From: Candidatus Saccharimonadota bacterium
Lineage (GTDB): Bacteria > Patescibacteriota > Saccharimonadia > Saccharimonadales > Saccharimonadaceae
Direction: 5' to 3'
Length of the DNA: 13,999 nucleotides
Assembly: GCA_900556885.1 (NCBI GenBank)
Contig: UNSQ01000019.1
Location: forward strand, 1 to 13,999
Shown: positions 1 through 7,015 of the stretch, one piece after another
Layout: each line of letters starts with the position of its first letter
Position numbering within the stretch: the stretch's first letter is position 1
Position numbers and translations under genes: made by a program
The notes under the pieces: model-generated
Told to the model about the DNA's origin: nothing
The model's database searches: none
The model's input: only the letters and a program-made list of their open reading frames with translations

Positions 1-1597
1 GTTGCGTCGGCGTAATCTTCCCCAAATCGCCCTCCAACATCATATCCAGATAACCCTTAATACTAGTCAGCGGCGTTCTTAATTGATGTGATGCCATAGA
101 AATAAACTCATTCTTCGCCTCGTCCAGTCGCTGAAGTTGTCGATTACTGAACCTCAATTCTTTCGTCGCCTCGTCAATTTTACGCTGCAAACTCTTGTTC
201 AACTCATTAATTTCTTCCAACGACAAAGAATTTCGAATCGACACCGCCAATTCCCCAGCAATCGATTCCAGCATTTCAATATCGCGAGAACTATATCCCA
301 AACTTTTATGTTCGCCCAGAAATAGAATTCCCGTTTCTTGATTTTGATGCAGCAGCGGCATAACAATTTTCGTGCGATGAATATCCAAAAGTTTCTTCAG
401 TTCTGGATCTTTTACTTGATTCGCCAAAATAACTTCCGGAAAACTACAATTCTTATAATAGTAATCCATAATCCTGTGAACGTCTTCCTCGACAACAGAT
501 ATTCGTCGCCGACCCGCCCGACCGTATATTCCTTTTTCTGGAATACAAAACGCCACTTTTTCCGCCTTAAGAGAAGTCGCTATATAATTACCAACACGTC
601 GAGTTAGCAATTGCAAATCCGCTGTATAGGTTAATATTTTACTAATCTCACGCGTAAATGTATCGGCATCATATTCTCCGTAATAAAAAACCCTATCAGT
701 AAATTTATCAAATATTTTCTTCACCGGCTGGTACATAACCGCCAAAATCATAGCCAAAATCATATTCATAAGATTTACGTGGCTATCAACCGTCAGGCTG
801 CGTTGGAAAACCAAAATTGAAATAACATATGCAGAAATCACGTAAACGACAGCTAGTGCGATTAATAGCAACATATACGAAACGCTTCGAGCCACCGCCA
901 TTTTTACGTCCATCAATCGGTATCTGACGATGCTATACATAATTGCAAATAAGAAAATAATCGTAGCAATTGGACCAATCCATATATATCGATAATCACC
1001 AAGCGCCGGAAGAAACAGATCCACTACAAAGCCAGGAATGCTACATATCAACAGACCAATCATGTAAATCTCGACTTGCTTGCGTCGAACAGGATCTGAT
1101 TTGCGCCACGCTACGTGACCAAAACACATAGAAATTAAGAAGAATACTGAGAAAAAAGTTGCAAAAATGACATAGTTGACTGCATGAATCGGAATTCGAG
1201 AAAAATCTACTGGCGTAACAACTTCTGACGTATTGACAATAAATTCAGGCACCAAAATAATGTATAGCGAAAAAATCGTTATTAGTATACTAGACGCGCA
1301 GATAAAACTCTTCGTTGATTTTGTCGATGGAAGAAACGACTTTGTAGTGAAAATAGCCAACGCAGGACAAAAAACAGCCGAAGCGACATAAAACCATCTG
1401 GATGCAGTGTCCAATGTTACTTCATTGTCCGCCAGAGAAAACACTTCAAGTCCAGCCGACCACACAGCCAAACATAAACAAACCAGAAAAAACCAATACT
1501 TTGCATCATGACGATGCTTCGACTTTTTAAGTACGAGCACGCCCAAAATTAGCGCCATCAACGCAACCAATCCTAGCACTAATGCTCGTATCATCAT
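1..1597 (-). CDS. Membrane sensor histidine kinase, 3' end outside window (partial)
   Basis: About 532 residues are visible. The N-terminus (residues 1 to about 290) holds eight or nine hydrophobic segments, resembling the multi-helix N-terminal sensor module of some histidine kinases. A GAF-like region follows (about 300-465), then a short coiled coil (about 465-495) and the dimerisation/phosphoacceptor domain with the H-box [13 protein letters not shown], phosphoacceptor His504. The ATP-binding domain lies beyond position 1. By family, it would autophosphorylate on His504 and pass phosphate to a response regulator; the receiver at 3017-3388 is the only partner visible. The chosen start is the first of two tandem ATGs (1597, 1594), just behind an extended -10 element, with no Shine-Dalgarno. 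The gene lies 26 bases downstream of the methyltransferase-like gene on the same strand, so read-through from it is also possible. The kinase call is firm; the sensed signal is unknown. Confidence 0.93.
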   Translation of the reverse strand, partial: MMIRALVLGLVALMALILGVLVLKKSKHRHDAKYWFFLVCLCLAVWSAGLEVFSLADNEVTLDTASRWFYVASAVFCPALAIFTTKSFLPSTKSTKSFICASSILITIFSLYIILVPEFIVNTSEVVTPVDFSRIPIHAVNYVIFATFFSVFFLISMCFGHVAWRKSDPVRRKQVEIYMIGLLICSIPGFVVDLFLPALGDYRYIWIGPIATIIFLFAIMYSIVRYRLMDVKMAVARSVSYMLLLIALAVVYVISAYVISILVFQRSLTVDSHVNLMNMILAMILAVMYQPVKKIFDKFTDRVFYYGEYDADTFTREISKILTYTADLQLLTRRVGNYIATSLKAEKVAFCIPEKGIYGRAGRRRISVVEEDVHRIMDYYYKNCSFPEVILANQVKDPELKKLLDIHRTKIVMPLLHQNQETGILFLGEHKSLGYSSRDIEMLESIAGELAVSIRNSLSLEEINELNKSLQRKIDEATKELRFSNRQLQRLDEAKNEFISMASHQLRTPLTSIKGYLDMMLEGDLGKITPTQ

Positions 1598-1607
1598 ACT
1601 AATGCTT

Positions 1608-1616
1608 ATTATAGCA
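1608..1616 (-). promoter_or_regulatory. Extended -10 promoter of the histidine kinase gene
   Basis: Minus strand reads TGCTATAAT (TGn plus a perfect -10), ending 10 bases before the first ATG at 1597. A transcript starting about 7 bases after the -10 would have a leader of only about 3 bases. It lies in the short gap behind the methyltransferase-like gene. Confidence 0.6.
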
Positions 1617-1623
1617 TTTTATT

Positions 1624-2976
1624 CTACGTTTCAATCGCAAAAACTGTGTAAACGCCGCTTGCAGTAACCGTAGCTTCAATAGATTCTTTTGGTATGCCAG
1701 ATTTTTGGAGTAATTTAAAGCCTTCTTTAATTGAGCGCATCCTAACCTTTGGGACCCACCCCATCAGTCCATGCAAAAATTCTTTCTGCGGGCGATTTAC
1801 GTTCATATTGCCAGTGATCATTAGCCCACCAGTTCGTAAAAACTTCAATGATTCTCGCGTCAATTGCTTATAAACGCCATCCGGCAGATATTCTCGCAAG
1901 CCAGAGTCTTCCGCGATATCCAGCTTACGATTGCCCAAAACTCCCTCCAAACTAAGAGGCTTGCCGAGCTTGCTGAATAATCGCTCGCAATGAACTTCAA
2001 TCTTATCTTCCAAATTCCATTTCTTAGCTAGACTCTGTGCCGCTGCTAGAGACAACGGATCTTGGTCCAGCAGAATTACCGTCGGCGCCTCACCCGTTTC
2101 GTCCTTAAGTTTTTTCAGCATCTTCAAAGTCGCCAGCCCCGTTCCGCAGCCAAAACTCATCACCAACATATCGTCAATTGAACGATTCTCTTTTTCTGCC
2201 ACTTTCTTCAAATGATCAATCGACAAACCATTCACTGTTTCCACTCGCTCACGAATACCAAGCGAATCCGCACAATGCCGAATAACGTTAGAAAACTTCT
2301 CCGTCACCGGCGCCTGGATAAACTCTCGGACGTCACTAAGCCTCTTCTCTACTTCTTCAATAGCTATCGCTTTATCTACGCCGTTGTTGATTTTATCTTG
2401 AATCATAACTTCTGTCAGCGGCAAGCCATTAATCTTCTCATCAAATACCGACTCATCCAGCGGACCACTCATAGTTGGATATTTACCTTCTGACAATATT
2501 TCGCCTTTTTTGCGAGAAACTCTTAATCTATAAGCTTCAGAAATTGTCAAAAATGTTAGTGCGGAACCTCGCTGATTGTGCCACGGCTGCGAATCGGTCT
2601 GATCTTTACCATACAATAACTTGTCGCGAAAAACCTCCAGATATGAATCTATTTTTTCGCCCCACTTGCCCATCTTCACAAAAGGAGTTTTATCTAAGAC
2701 ATTCGCAATTGCCGCGGTGGCTAGATTTTTATGAATAAAATATTTACGAACCTCTTTTAACTTTGCATCGCCTTGTTCCAGATAATTGTATATGTCATGA
2801 ATTTTATCCGGATTATTATATGCAGGGTCGGTCTTTTCTCCAATTTTAACCCTGCATCCCTCGCGTCTAAGGTTTATAATCTCCTCCCTCAGCGCTTCGT
2901 TAGCCTTGCAATCAATTCCATTAAGAAAATCGCCCACCCCCACTGCAGCATATCGTTCATTCCTAAAGTTTTCCAT
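1624..2976 (-). CDS. Class I SAM-dependent methyltransferase-like protein
   Basis: The protein has 450 residues. The C-terminal half has a Rossmann-type methyltransferase signature: motif I VMSFGCGTGLATLKML (about 272-287), an acidic strand end ILLDQDP (301-307, Asp304/Asp306), and later a YLPDGVYKQL...LKFLRTGGLMITGN block (about 363-390). The N-terminal 220 residues are mostly helical and charged, with no domain I recognise. The layout vaguely recalls the enzymes that methylate 3-hydroxy fatty acids to make ester signals (PhcB type), but this rests only on the spacing of the GCGTG, D.D and YLP...GG blocks and is weak. The substrate is unknown. The gene is divergent from the response regulator, with 40 bases between the two start codons, and precedes the histidine kinase, so a signalling link is possible. 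The ATG directly follows an extended -10 with 7 bases between and no Shine-Dalgarno. Confidence 0.8.
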   Translation of the reverse strand: MENFRNERYAAVGVGDFLNGIDCKANEALREEIINLRREGCRVKIGEKTDPAYNNPDKIHDIYNYLEQGDAKLKEVRKYFIHKNLATAAIANVLDKTPFVKMGKWGEKIDSYLEVFRDKLLYGKDQTDSQPWHNQRGSALTFLTISEAYRLRVSRKKGEILSEGKYPTMSGPLDESVFDEKINGLPLTEVMIQDKINNGVDKAIAIEEVEKRLSDVREFIQAPVTEKFSNVIRHCADSLGIRERVETVNGLSIDHLKKVAEKENRSIDDMLVMSFGCGTGLATLKMLKKLKDETGEAPTVILLDQDPLSLAAAQSLAKKWNLEDKIEVHCERLFSKLGKPLSLEGVLGNRKLDIAEDSGLREYLPDGVYKQLTRESLKFLRTGGLMITGNMNVNRPQKEFLHGLMGWVPKVRMRSIKEGFKLLQKSGIPKESIEATVTASGVYTVFAIET

Positions 2977-2983
2977 GCCAAAA

Positions 2984-2992
2984 ATTATAGCA
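2984..2992 (-). promoter_or_regulatory. Extended -10 promoter of the methyltransferase-like gene
   Basis: Minus strand reads TGCTATAAT, followed by 7 bases and the ATG at 2976. No convincing -35 is visible. Transcription would begin at or next to the start codon, giving a leaderless mRNA. It lies back to back with the regulator promoter at 3002-3010. Confidence 0.6.
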
Positions 2993-3001
2993 TAATTTAT
3001 G

Positions 3002-3010
3002 TGATATACT
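3002..3010 (+). promoter_or_regulatory. Extended -10 promoter of the response regulator
   Basis: Plus strand reads TGATATACT, followed by exactly 6 bases and the ATG at 3017. There is no recognisable -35 and no Shine-Dalgarno, so a leaderless transcript is the simplest reading. Confidence 0.6.
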
Positions 3011-3016
3011 TAAAGC

Positions 3017-3388
3017 ATGATAAAAATCGCTATCATTGAAGACGATCCAACCATCAGCCAGATGTACCGAATGAAGTTCGAATCGGACGGATTTGACGTT
3101 CGCTTGGCCGCCAACGGACAAATTGGCATAGAAGTAGTCGAGAAGTTTCAGCCAGATATTATTTTGCTAGATTTACAAATGCCAGAAATGGACGGTGCGG
3201 AAGCCTTAAAGCGAATTAGGTCTAAAGATTGGGGAAAAACTATTCCCGTTATCGTCCTTACCAACCTCGGCGAAGAAGAAGCTCCGCACGATTTGAAGAA
3301 ATTAGGAATTCATAGCTACATCGTAAAAGCAAACTTAACGCCACGCCAAGTTGTCGAGCAGGTCAAAACTGCCATAAAAGCCGCTTAA
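3017..3388 (+). CDS. Single-domain response regulator (CheY-like receiver)
   Basis: The protein has 123 residues and is only a receiver domain. All the usual active-site positions are present: acidic pair Asp9/Asp10, phosphoacceptor Asp52 in LLDLQMPEMDG, Thr82 in VLTN and Lys104 in YIVKAN. There is no output domain, so it must act by protein-protein contact or as a phosphorelay step, not by binding DNA. The nearby histidine kinase, which starts about 1.4 kb away on the other strand, is a plausible but unproven partner. The stop overlaps the folD stop by 4 bases, tail to tail. The start is fixed by the extended -10 six bases upstream; there is no Shine-Dalgarno. Confidence 0.96.
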   Translation: MIKIAIIEDDPTISQMYRMKFESDGFDVRLAANGQIGIEVVEKFQPDIILLDLQMPEMDGAEALKRIRSKDWGKTIPVIVLTNLGEEEAPHDLKKLGIHSYIVKANLTPRQVVEQVKTAIKAA

Positions 3389-4197
3389 TTTTTTGATTGA
3401 TTCGCAATCTTTAGACAAGCCGTAATTACATTATCAAACAGCGCAGAAACCGTTAATGGACCAACTCCGCCTTTTTTTGGTGTAATAATTACATCATTAC
3501 GTTGACGCACTTCTTCAGATACGTCGCCAACAATTTTTCCATTTTCCGAAGCAGTTCCCGCGTCAATAACAACCGCCTTAGTCTTAATCATCTGGCTTTT
3601 AATCAGCCCTGGAACTCCAGTTGCCGACACGATAATATCGTAATTTATCAATTGAGATAAGTCGTCACCTTTTTCAAAAACCGTCACATCGACGTCAGAC
3701 TTCAGCCACATCCTCTCGAGAGGAGCACCAACCAAACGACCTCGCCCAACAATTGCAACTTTTTTATTTTTCAAGTCAACGCCATATCCAGCCAGTAGCC
3801 AATTGATAGCCGTTGGTGTGGCTGCCTGAAAAATCGCCTTTTTGCGCAGGCCGTCAACATCTTTACCTTCTCGAATACTCTCGAGTAATTCCTCAGTCTG
3901 ATCAGAATTACTAATCGGCAATTGCAGAATTATTCCTTGAACATCGTCTCGATTGTTCAATTCTTGAATCACCTCCAAAGCGCCGCCCGCAGGGACTCGA
4001 TGAATCTCCACGTCAACCAAAATATCAGCGCCATATCTCTGTTTCAGTCGCATATACGTTTCAATAACTGGATTTTCGACATCAGTAACAATCGCCAAAC
4101 GAGGATTAATACGCCAAGCCTGTCTTAAAGCTCGCACCTGTTTCGCCTGGCGCTCCTTGATAAATCCAGCTAATTCTGAGCCATTTAGTTCTCTCAT
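3385..4197 (-). CDS. folD: Bifunctional methylene-THF dehydrogenase / methenyl-THF cyclohydrolase FolD
   Basis: FolD interconverts 5,10-methylene-THF, methenyl-THF and 10-formyl-THF with NADP. The 270-residue length is near the family norm of about 280. Visible motifs are the catalytic Lys in YMRLK (Lys52), LQLPIS (91-96), GKDVDG (111-116), TPTAINWLL (127-135), the nucleotide-binding loop VGRGRLVGAP (150-159) and GGVGPLTVSALFDNV (243-257). One oddity is that the usual TPVPGGVGP reads TPKKGGVGP here, so the family's Pro and Val before the GG are both Lys. A longer open frame starts at 4224, but a TGCTATACT promoter element lies inside it, so I start at the ATG at 4197, which gives the normal FolD beginning MRELNG. 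It works in the same pathway as glyA in this window. Confidence 0.95.
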   Translation of the reverse strand: MRELNGSELAGFIKERQAKQVRALRQAWRINPRLAIVTDVENPVIETYMRLKQRYGADILVDVEIHRVPAGGALEVIQELNNRDDVQGIILQLPISNSDQTEELLESIREGKDVDGLRKKAIFQAATPTAINWLLAGYGVDLKNKKVAIVGRGRLVGAPLERMWLKSDVDVTVFEKGDDLSQLINYDIIVSATGVPGLIKSQMIKTKAVVIDAGTASENGKIVGDVSEEVRQRNDVIITPKKGGVGPLTVSALFDNVITACLKIANQSKN

Positions 4198-4205
4198 TGT
4201 CATTA

Positions 4206-4214
4206 AGTATAGCA
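4206..4214 (-). promoter_or_regulatory. Extended -10 promoter of folD
   Basis: Minus strand reads TGCTATACT, 8 bases before the ATG at 4197. An ATG at 4203 is only 2 bases after the box and would probably not be transcribed, so this element decides the folD start. A weak -35 (TGTACT, minus strand 4229-4234) is possible at 17-base spacing. Confidence 0.55.
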
Positions 4215-4225
4215 ATTTTACCATC

Positions 4226-4254
4226 TTGAGTACAGATATAGTGTGTGCTATAAT
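4226..4254 (+). promoter_or_regulatory. Promoter of tRNA-His
   Basis: TTGAGT (4226-4231), a 17-base spacer and TATAAT (4249-4254), with TGC immediately before the -10 (extended -10). Placement 19 bases upstream of the tRNA 5' end fits. It is divergent from the folD promoter and partly overlaps its upstream region. Confidence 0.75.
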
Positions 4255-4272
4255 TTGAGAAGCTTGGTTTAT

Positions 4273-4350
4273 GGCGGATGTAGCTCAGCTGGTTAGAGCG
4301 CTGGATTGTGGCTCCGGAGGCCGTGGGTTCGAACCCCATCATTCGCCCCA
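4273..4350 (+). tRNA. trnH: tRNA-His (anticodon GTG)
   Basis: A complete cloverleaf. The acceptor arm GCGGATG pairs with CATTCGC, and an extra G at 4273 faces C73, the hallmark G-1 of histidine tRNA. The anticodon loop TTGTGGC reads GTG. The T arm GTGGG-TTCGAAC-CCCAT is present and CCA is encoded at 4348-4350. An AT-only inverted repeat follows at 4362-4383 and may be a weak terminator. Confidence 0.97.
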
Positions 4351-4361
4351 AGTTTTACGAC

Positions 4362-4387
4362 AATTTATTCACACCGATAAATTATTT
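4362..4387 (+). terminator. Possible weak AT-rich hairpin after tRNA-His
   Basis: AATTTAT (4362-4368) and ATAAATT (4377-4383) are perfect 7-base arms around an 8-base loop, followed by ATTTT. The stem contains no G or C, so termination strength is doubtful. Confidence 0.25.
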
Positions 4388-4399
4388 TCAATAAAACGG

Positions 4400-4427
4400 T
4401 AGACATTTTTACTGATTGTTGTATAAT
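4400..4427 (+). promoter_or_regulatory. Promoter of tRNA-Lys
   Basis: TAGACA (4400-4405), a 16-base spacer and TATAAT (4422-4427), 8 bases before the tRNA 5' end. Unlike most promoters in this window, there is no TGn in front of the -10, but the -35 is good. Confidence 0.65.
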
Positions 4428-4435
4428 GAAATTGT

Positions 4436-4512
4436 GGGCCAGTAGCTCAGCTGGTTAGAGCACCTGCCTCTTAAGCAGGGTGTCGAGGGTTCGAGCCCCT
4501 CCTGGCCCTCCA
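4436..4512 (+). tRNA. trnK: tRNA-Lys (anticodon CTT)
   Basis: The acceptor arm GGGCCAG pairs fully with CTGGCCC. The anticodon arm is CCTGC-CTCTTAA-GCAGG with CTT at the anticodon position. The T arm is GAGGG-TTCGAGC-CCCTC, and CCA is encoded at 4510-4512. A strong terminator follows 8 bases later. Confidence 0.97.
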
Positions 4513-4520
4513 AAAAATAA

Positions 4521-4547
4521 CCTCACATTGAAGTGAGGATTTTTTAT
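4521..4547. terminator. Bidirectional rho-independent terminator
   Basis: CCTCAC (4521-4526), loop ATTGAA, GTGAGG (4533-4538), then ATTTTTTATTT on the plus strand. On the minus strand the same stem is followed by a T-rich run. It can end both tRNA-Lys (plus) and the small protein gene at 4548-4958 (minus). Confidence 0.85.
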
Positions 4548-4958
4548 TTATCCAAACGGATTATATCCGCGAGAAGGCGGCTCACGAAAAGTAGTTCGAT
4601 TAGCATTGAAAGATTGGCGAGAGTTATTCACACCTGACGGAACACTGTTATTTTGTATACTATTGACTCGTCGATTCCCACCAGACAAACCAGCATCAAC
4701 AGGATTGTCGTTAGCAGCTCTCGACCGAGGCGCTACACTTATTTCCGCACCAAATCGTCTTCGATTGTCAAAATTATTAGCAGATATCGAGGATTCATAA
4801 CCCTTAATATATCGACGCTCTGAATTCACACTACGATTAGCAATCGGTGTTCTGCCCGTATCTCCATACGCTTTAAAACCATCAACTGACCTCCTCGAAG
4901 GACCAGATAATCTCATTATCATTTCCCGCGTCATTTGCGGCTTCTGATTCGCATCCAT
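4548..4958 (-). CDS. Small basic Asn/Arg/Ser-rich protein, unknown function
   Basis: The protein has 136 residues and I do not recognise a family. The sequence is low in hydrophobic residues and rich in Asn, Arg, Ser and Gly, with no cysteine, no signal peptide and no membrane segment, so it is probably disordered and clearly basic. The N-terminus (KPQMTREMIMRLSGPSRRS) is the only part with helix-like character; the C-terminus ends in RGYNPFG. A GGGGGA Shine-Dalgarno (4962-4967) lies 3 bases before the ATG, and the shared terminator at 4521-4547 follows the stop directly, which supports a real gene. It begins only 24 bases after the 3' end of tRNA-Arg on the same strand, with no terminator and no clear promoter between, so it is probably transcribed with that tRNA. 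Binding to nucleic acid or to an acidic surface would fit the charge but is a guess. Confidence 0.7.
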   Translation of the reverse strand: MDANQKPQMTREMIMRLSGPSRRSVDGFKAYGDTGRTPIANRSVNSERRYIKGYESSISANNFDNRRRFGAEISVAPRSRAANDNPVDAGLSGGNRRVNSIQNNSVPSGVNNSRQSFNANRTTFREPPSRGYNPFG

Positions 4959-4982
4959 ATATCCCCCATTAGTTATATGAAA

Positions 4983-5059
4983 TGGCGCCCCGAGTAGGAT
5001 TCGAACCTACGACCTTAGGCTTAGAAGTCCTCTGCTCTATCCAACTGAGCTATCAGGGC
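4983..5059 (-). tRNA. trnR: tRNA-Arg (anticodon TCT)
   Basis: The acceptor GCCCTGA pairs with TCGGGGC (one G-T pair), the D arm is GCTC/GAGC, the T arm is GTAGG-TTCGAAT-CCTAC, and CCA is encoded (4983-4985). The anticodon loop CTTCTAA gives TCT. The anticodon stem is GAGGA against GCCTA and so has non-Watson-Crick pairs at both ends (G-A outside, A-G next to the loop). An A-G pair beside the loop is, as I recall, seen in other bacterial Arg-TCT tRNAs; the outer mismatch is less usual. Confidence 0.93.
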
Positions 5060-5067
5060 GTATTCAC

Positions 5068-5076
5068 ATTATAGCA
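5068..5076 (-). promoter_or_regulatory. Extended -10 promoter of tRNA-Arg
   Basis: Minus strand TGCTATAAT, 8 bases before the tRNA 5' end at 5059. A weak -35 (TTACTA, minus strand 5091-5096) is possible at 17-base spacing and would overlap the tRNA-Gly -10. Confidence 0.65.
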
Positions 5077-5082
5077 TCTTTC

Positions 5083-5091
5083 TGCTACAAT
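5083..5091 (+). promoter_or_regulatory. Extended -10 promoter of tRNA-Gly
   Basis: Plus strand TGCTACAAT, 11 bases before the tRNA 5' end at 5103. It is interleaved with the divergent tRNA-Arg promoter, so the two promoters share about 43 bases and their polymerases would compete. Confidence 0.6.
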
Positions 5092-5102
5092 AGTAAAAGC
5101 TT

Positions 5103-5177
5103 GCGGGTGTAGTACAGCGGTTAGTATGCAAGTTTTCCAAACTTGAGATGGGAGTTCGATTCTCCCCACCCGCACCA
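5103..5177 (+). tRNA. trnG: tRNA-Gly (anticodon TCC)
   Basis: The acceptor GCGGGTG pairs fully with CACCCGC. The anticodon arm is CAAGT-TTTCCAA-ACTTG with TCC. The T arm is GGGAG-TTCGATT-CTCCC, and CCA is encoded at 5175-5177. No terminator is visible between this tRNA and the phosphorylase start 32 bases later. Confidence 0.96.
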
Positions 5178-5209
5178 AGTTAGACAATTTCAATCCATAA
5201 AGGGCATCG

Positions 5210-7015
5210 ATGGATCCATATATTTATACAGAAAAGCCAAAATACCAGCCGCACGACATTGAAGATGCGTCCGAATTTTATGATGTAATTGAACGAAGCA
5301 GCTTGACGCATCAATTGTCTGAAAACCGACCATATATCTATTGGACGATGGAGATTTATGATAAGTCCAACGGCATTAAAGGCGGCGGTGGACTTGGAGT
5401 TTTGGCGGCGGACACGCGACGTGTAGCTGAAAAATTAGAAGTTCCATTCGTAGTAGTAACGCCGTTTTATCGTAGCGAATCACACCAGAAGATCACCGAC
5501 CTCGCGCAAGAAGAGTTTTCAGAATCCGTTTCACCTCAAGATTACGGATTTGAATATATTGACGAAGTTTTCGTAAGTTCAAACGGTTTTCCAGATGCAA
5601 GCTTAAGCATTTTTAAGAAGACGCTCGGTTCAACACAATTTGTTACAATTTCAGAACCGAACTTTGGGCAATTGTACGAAGGTGACGGATCTGGTGACCA
5701 TAGATTATACCAAGAGGTAGCGCTGGGATTTGGCGGCTATAAAGCATTAAAACTCCTCGGTATTAAGCCGGCTGTTATTCAACTTAATGAGACCGCAACG
5801 ATTTTTGCTGCATTGGCACGACTAGACGAGCTGTGCGCTAACGGAATGAATTTATACGAGGCCATCGTTTACGTTCGCAAGCACACACTTTACACAAACC
5901 ACACGCTTCTTCAAGCGGCCGAACCAGAATTTCATCGTTCGCAATTTGAAAAATTAGTTCTGCCAAACATAAAAAGCAATGCCGTGCGTTGCTGGCTAAT
6001 GGAACAATTCCGTAATGACAGATTGAGGCCGAATCTTTTGGCAATTGAACTTACTGAAGCGAAGAATGGCGTGAGTAAACTGCACGCCCGCGTAGCAAAT
6101 TTCCGCGACCGCAACAACGACAAAGTTAAATTTCAAGCCATTACTAATGGAATAGATCTTGAAACGTGGGTGCTACCTGAAACGCTGCAAACATATCGTG
6201 ATCACGGCATTATCGATAAATTTGGACTGCCCACAAATGATTTTTCTGAAAAATTAAACTCGCTGAGTAGCGCGGATTTGAGGTATTTGAAAAAGCTCGG
6301 TCGAAAGGAATTGAACCGAGTCCTATTGAATCGCCAAGACCAATACGGAAAATCCATACAAATCCCAGAAAATGCAATATTATTCGATTTCAAGCGAAGA
6401 TTCGCCAATTACAAACGACCTTATATGCCGTTTGAAAACCCAGATTCATTGCGCCAAATTCTCATTAGCCACAACGCGCATTATATCCTGACAGGAAAAG
6501 TTCACCAAGGTGACGTGACAATGTATCAGAAATTGCTCGAGGTATTAAAATTGATCGACAACGATCCAGTACTCAAGGAGCGTGTTCATTACATACAAGA
6601 TTACGACGAAGAGTTGGGGCGAGCGTTAGCAATCGGCTCGGATGCCTCGATAAATATTCCTATTGTCGGACTAGAAGCGTGCGGCACTTCATGGGAGAAA
6701 GACATCGCCAATTTGAAACTCCTCATCTCCACTAGTGACGGCGGAGTTGCCGATGTCCAGCCAATCGCTTGCCTCGAGGTTACCGGGAGAAACTACGAAG
6801 CCGAAGTTTCATCTCTGTACGTTAATATGCATAAAGCTGCCGCTATTTTGAAGAATGACCAATTGCTAGAAAAGCATATCCGCCACCAATTAAGCAACTA
6901 TTTGCCAATTATTTCTGGCGCCCGAATGATGAAAGATTATCTCAAATTTATTTTTCCAAAACCGCAAATCCAGCCTAAAAAAGAACCACAGATCAAGCGA
7001 ATTCCTATTCAATAA
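5210..7015 (+). CDS. glgP: Alpha-glucan phosphorylase, GT35 family (short form)
   Basis: GT35 enzymes release glucose 1-phosphate from alpha-1,4-glucans using PLP. The protein has 601 residues, shorter than the 750-850 of E. coli or muscle enzymes. The phosphorylase landmarks appear in order: glycine loop GGGGLGVLAADTRRV (58-72), QLNETATIF (191-199, aligning with QLNDTH), TNHTLLQAAEPEF (229-241, catalytic His231), TNGIDLETW (312-320), FDFKRRFANYKRP (392-404), LTGKVHQGD (427-435) and the PLP segment EACGTSWEK...STSDGG (489-512), with Lys497 at the PLP-lysine position. The His of the muscle QLNDTH motif is Ala here. The C-terminal tail (584-601) is basic and Pro-rich. AAAGGG (5199-5204) is a plausible Shine-Dalgarno. 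No promoter is evident after tRNA-Gly, so co-transcription is likely. The stop overlaps the end of murA by 11 bases. The cell may use it on its own glycogen or on imported host glucans; the window cannot tell. Confidence 0.9.
   Translation: MDPYIYTEKPKYQPHDIEDASEFYDVIERSSLTHQLSENRPYIYWTMEIYDKSNGIKGGGGLGVLAADTRRVAEKLEVPFVVVTPFYRSESHQKITDLAQEEFSESVSPQDYGFEYIDEVFVSSNGFPDASLSIFKKTLGSTQFVTISEPNFGQLYEGDGSGDHRLYQEVALGFGGYKALKLLGIKPAVIQLNETATIFAALARLDELCANGMNLYEAIVYVRKHTLYTNHTLLQAAEPEFHRSQFEKLVLPNIKSNAVRCWLMEQFRNDRLRPNLLAIELTEAKNGVSKLHARVANFRDRNNDKVKFQAITNGIDLETWVLPETLQTYRDHGIIDKFGLPTNDFSEKLNSLSSADLRYLKKLGRKELNRVLLNRQDQYGKSIQIPENAILFDFKRRFANYKRPYMPFENPDSLRQILISHNAHYILTGKVHQGDVTMYQKLLEVLKLIDNDPVLKERVHYIQDYDEELGRALAIGSDASINIPIVGLEACGTSWEKDIANLKLLISTSDGGVADVQPIACLEVTGRNYEAEVSSLYVNMHKAAAILKNDQLLEKHIRHQLSNYLPIISGARMMKDYLKFIFPKPQIQPKKEPQIKRIPIQ

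Noticed and set aside
137..607. Two plus-strand open frames (62 and 89 residues) near the left edge
   Set aside because: Both are antisense to the GAF-to-H-box part of the histidine kinase, whose frame is continuous from 1597 to the window edge.
4106..4351. An 81-residue open frame on the minus strand across tRNA-His
   Set aside because: It runs antisense through a complete tRNA gene and the folD promoter, and its only content is the reverse complement of tRNA sequence.
4273..5177. tRNA cluster as an integration site for a mobile element
   Set aside because: No integrase, no direct repeat of a tRNA 3' end, and no transposase or inverted terminal repeats are seen in the window.
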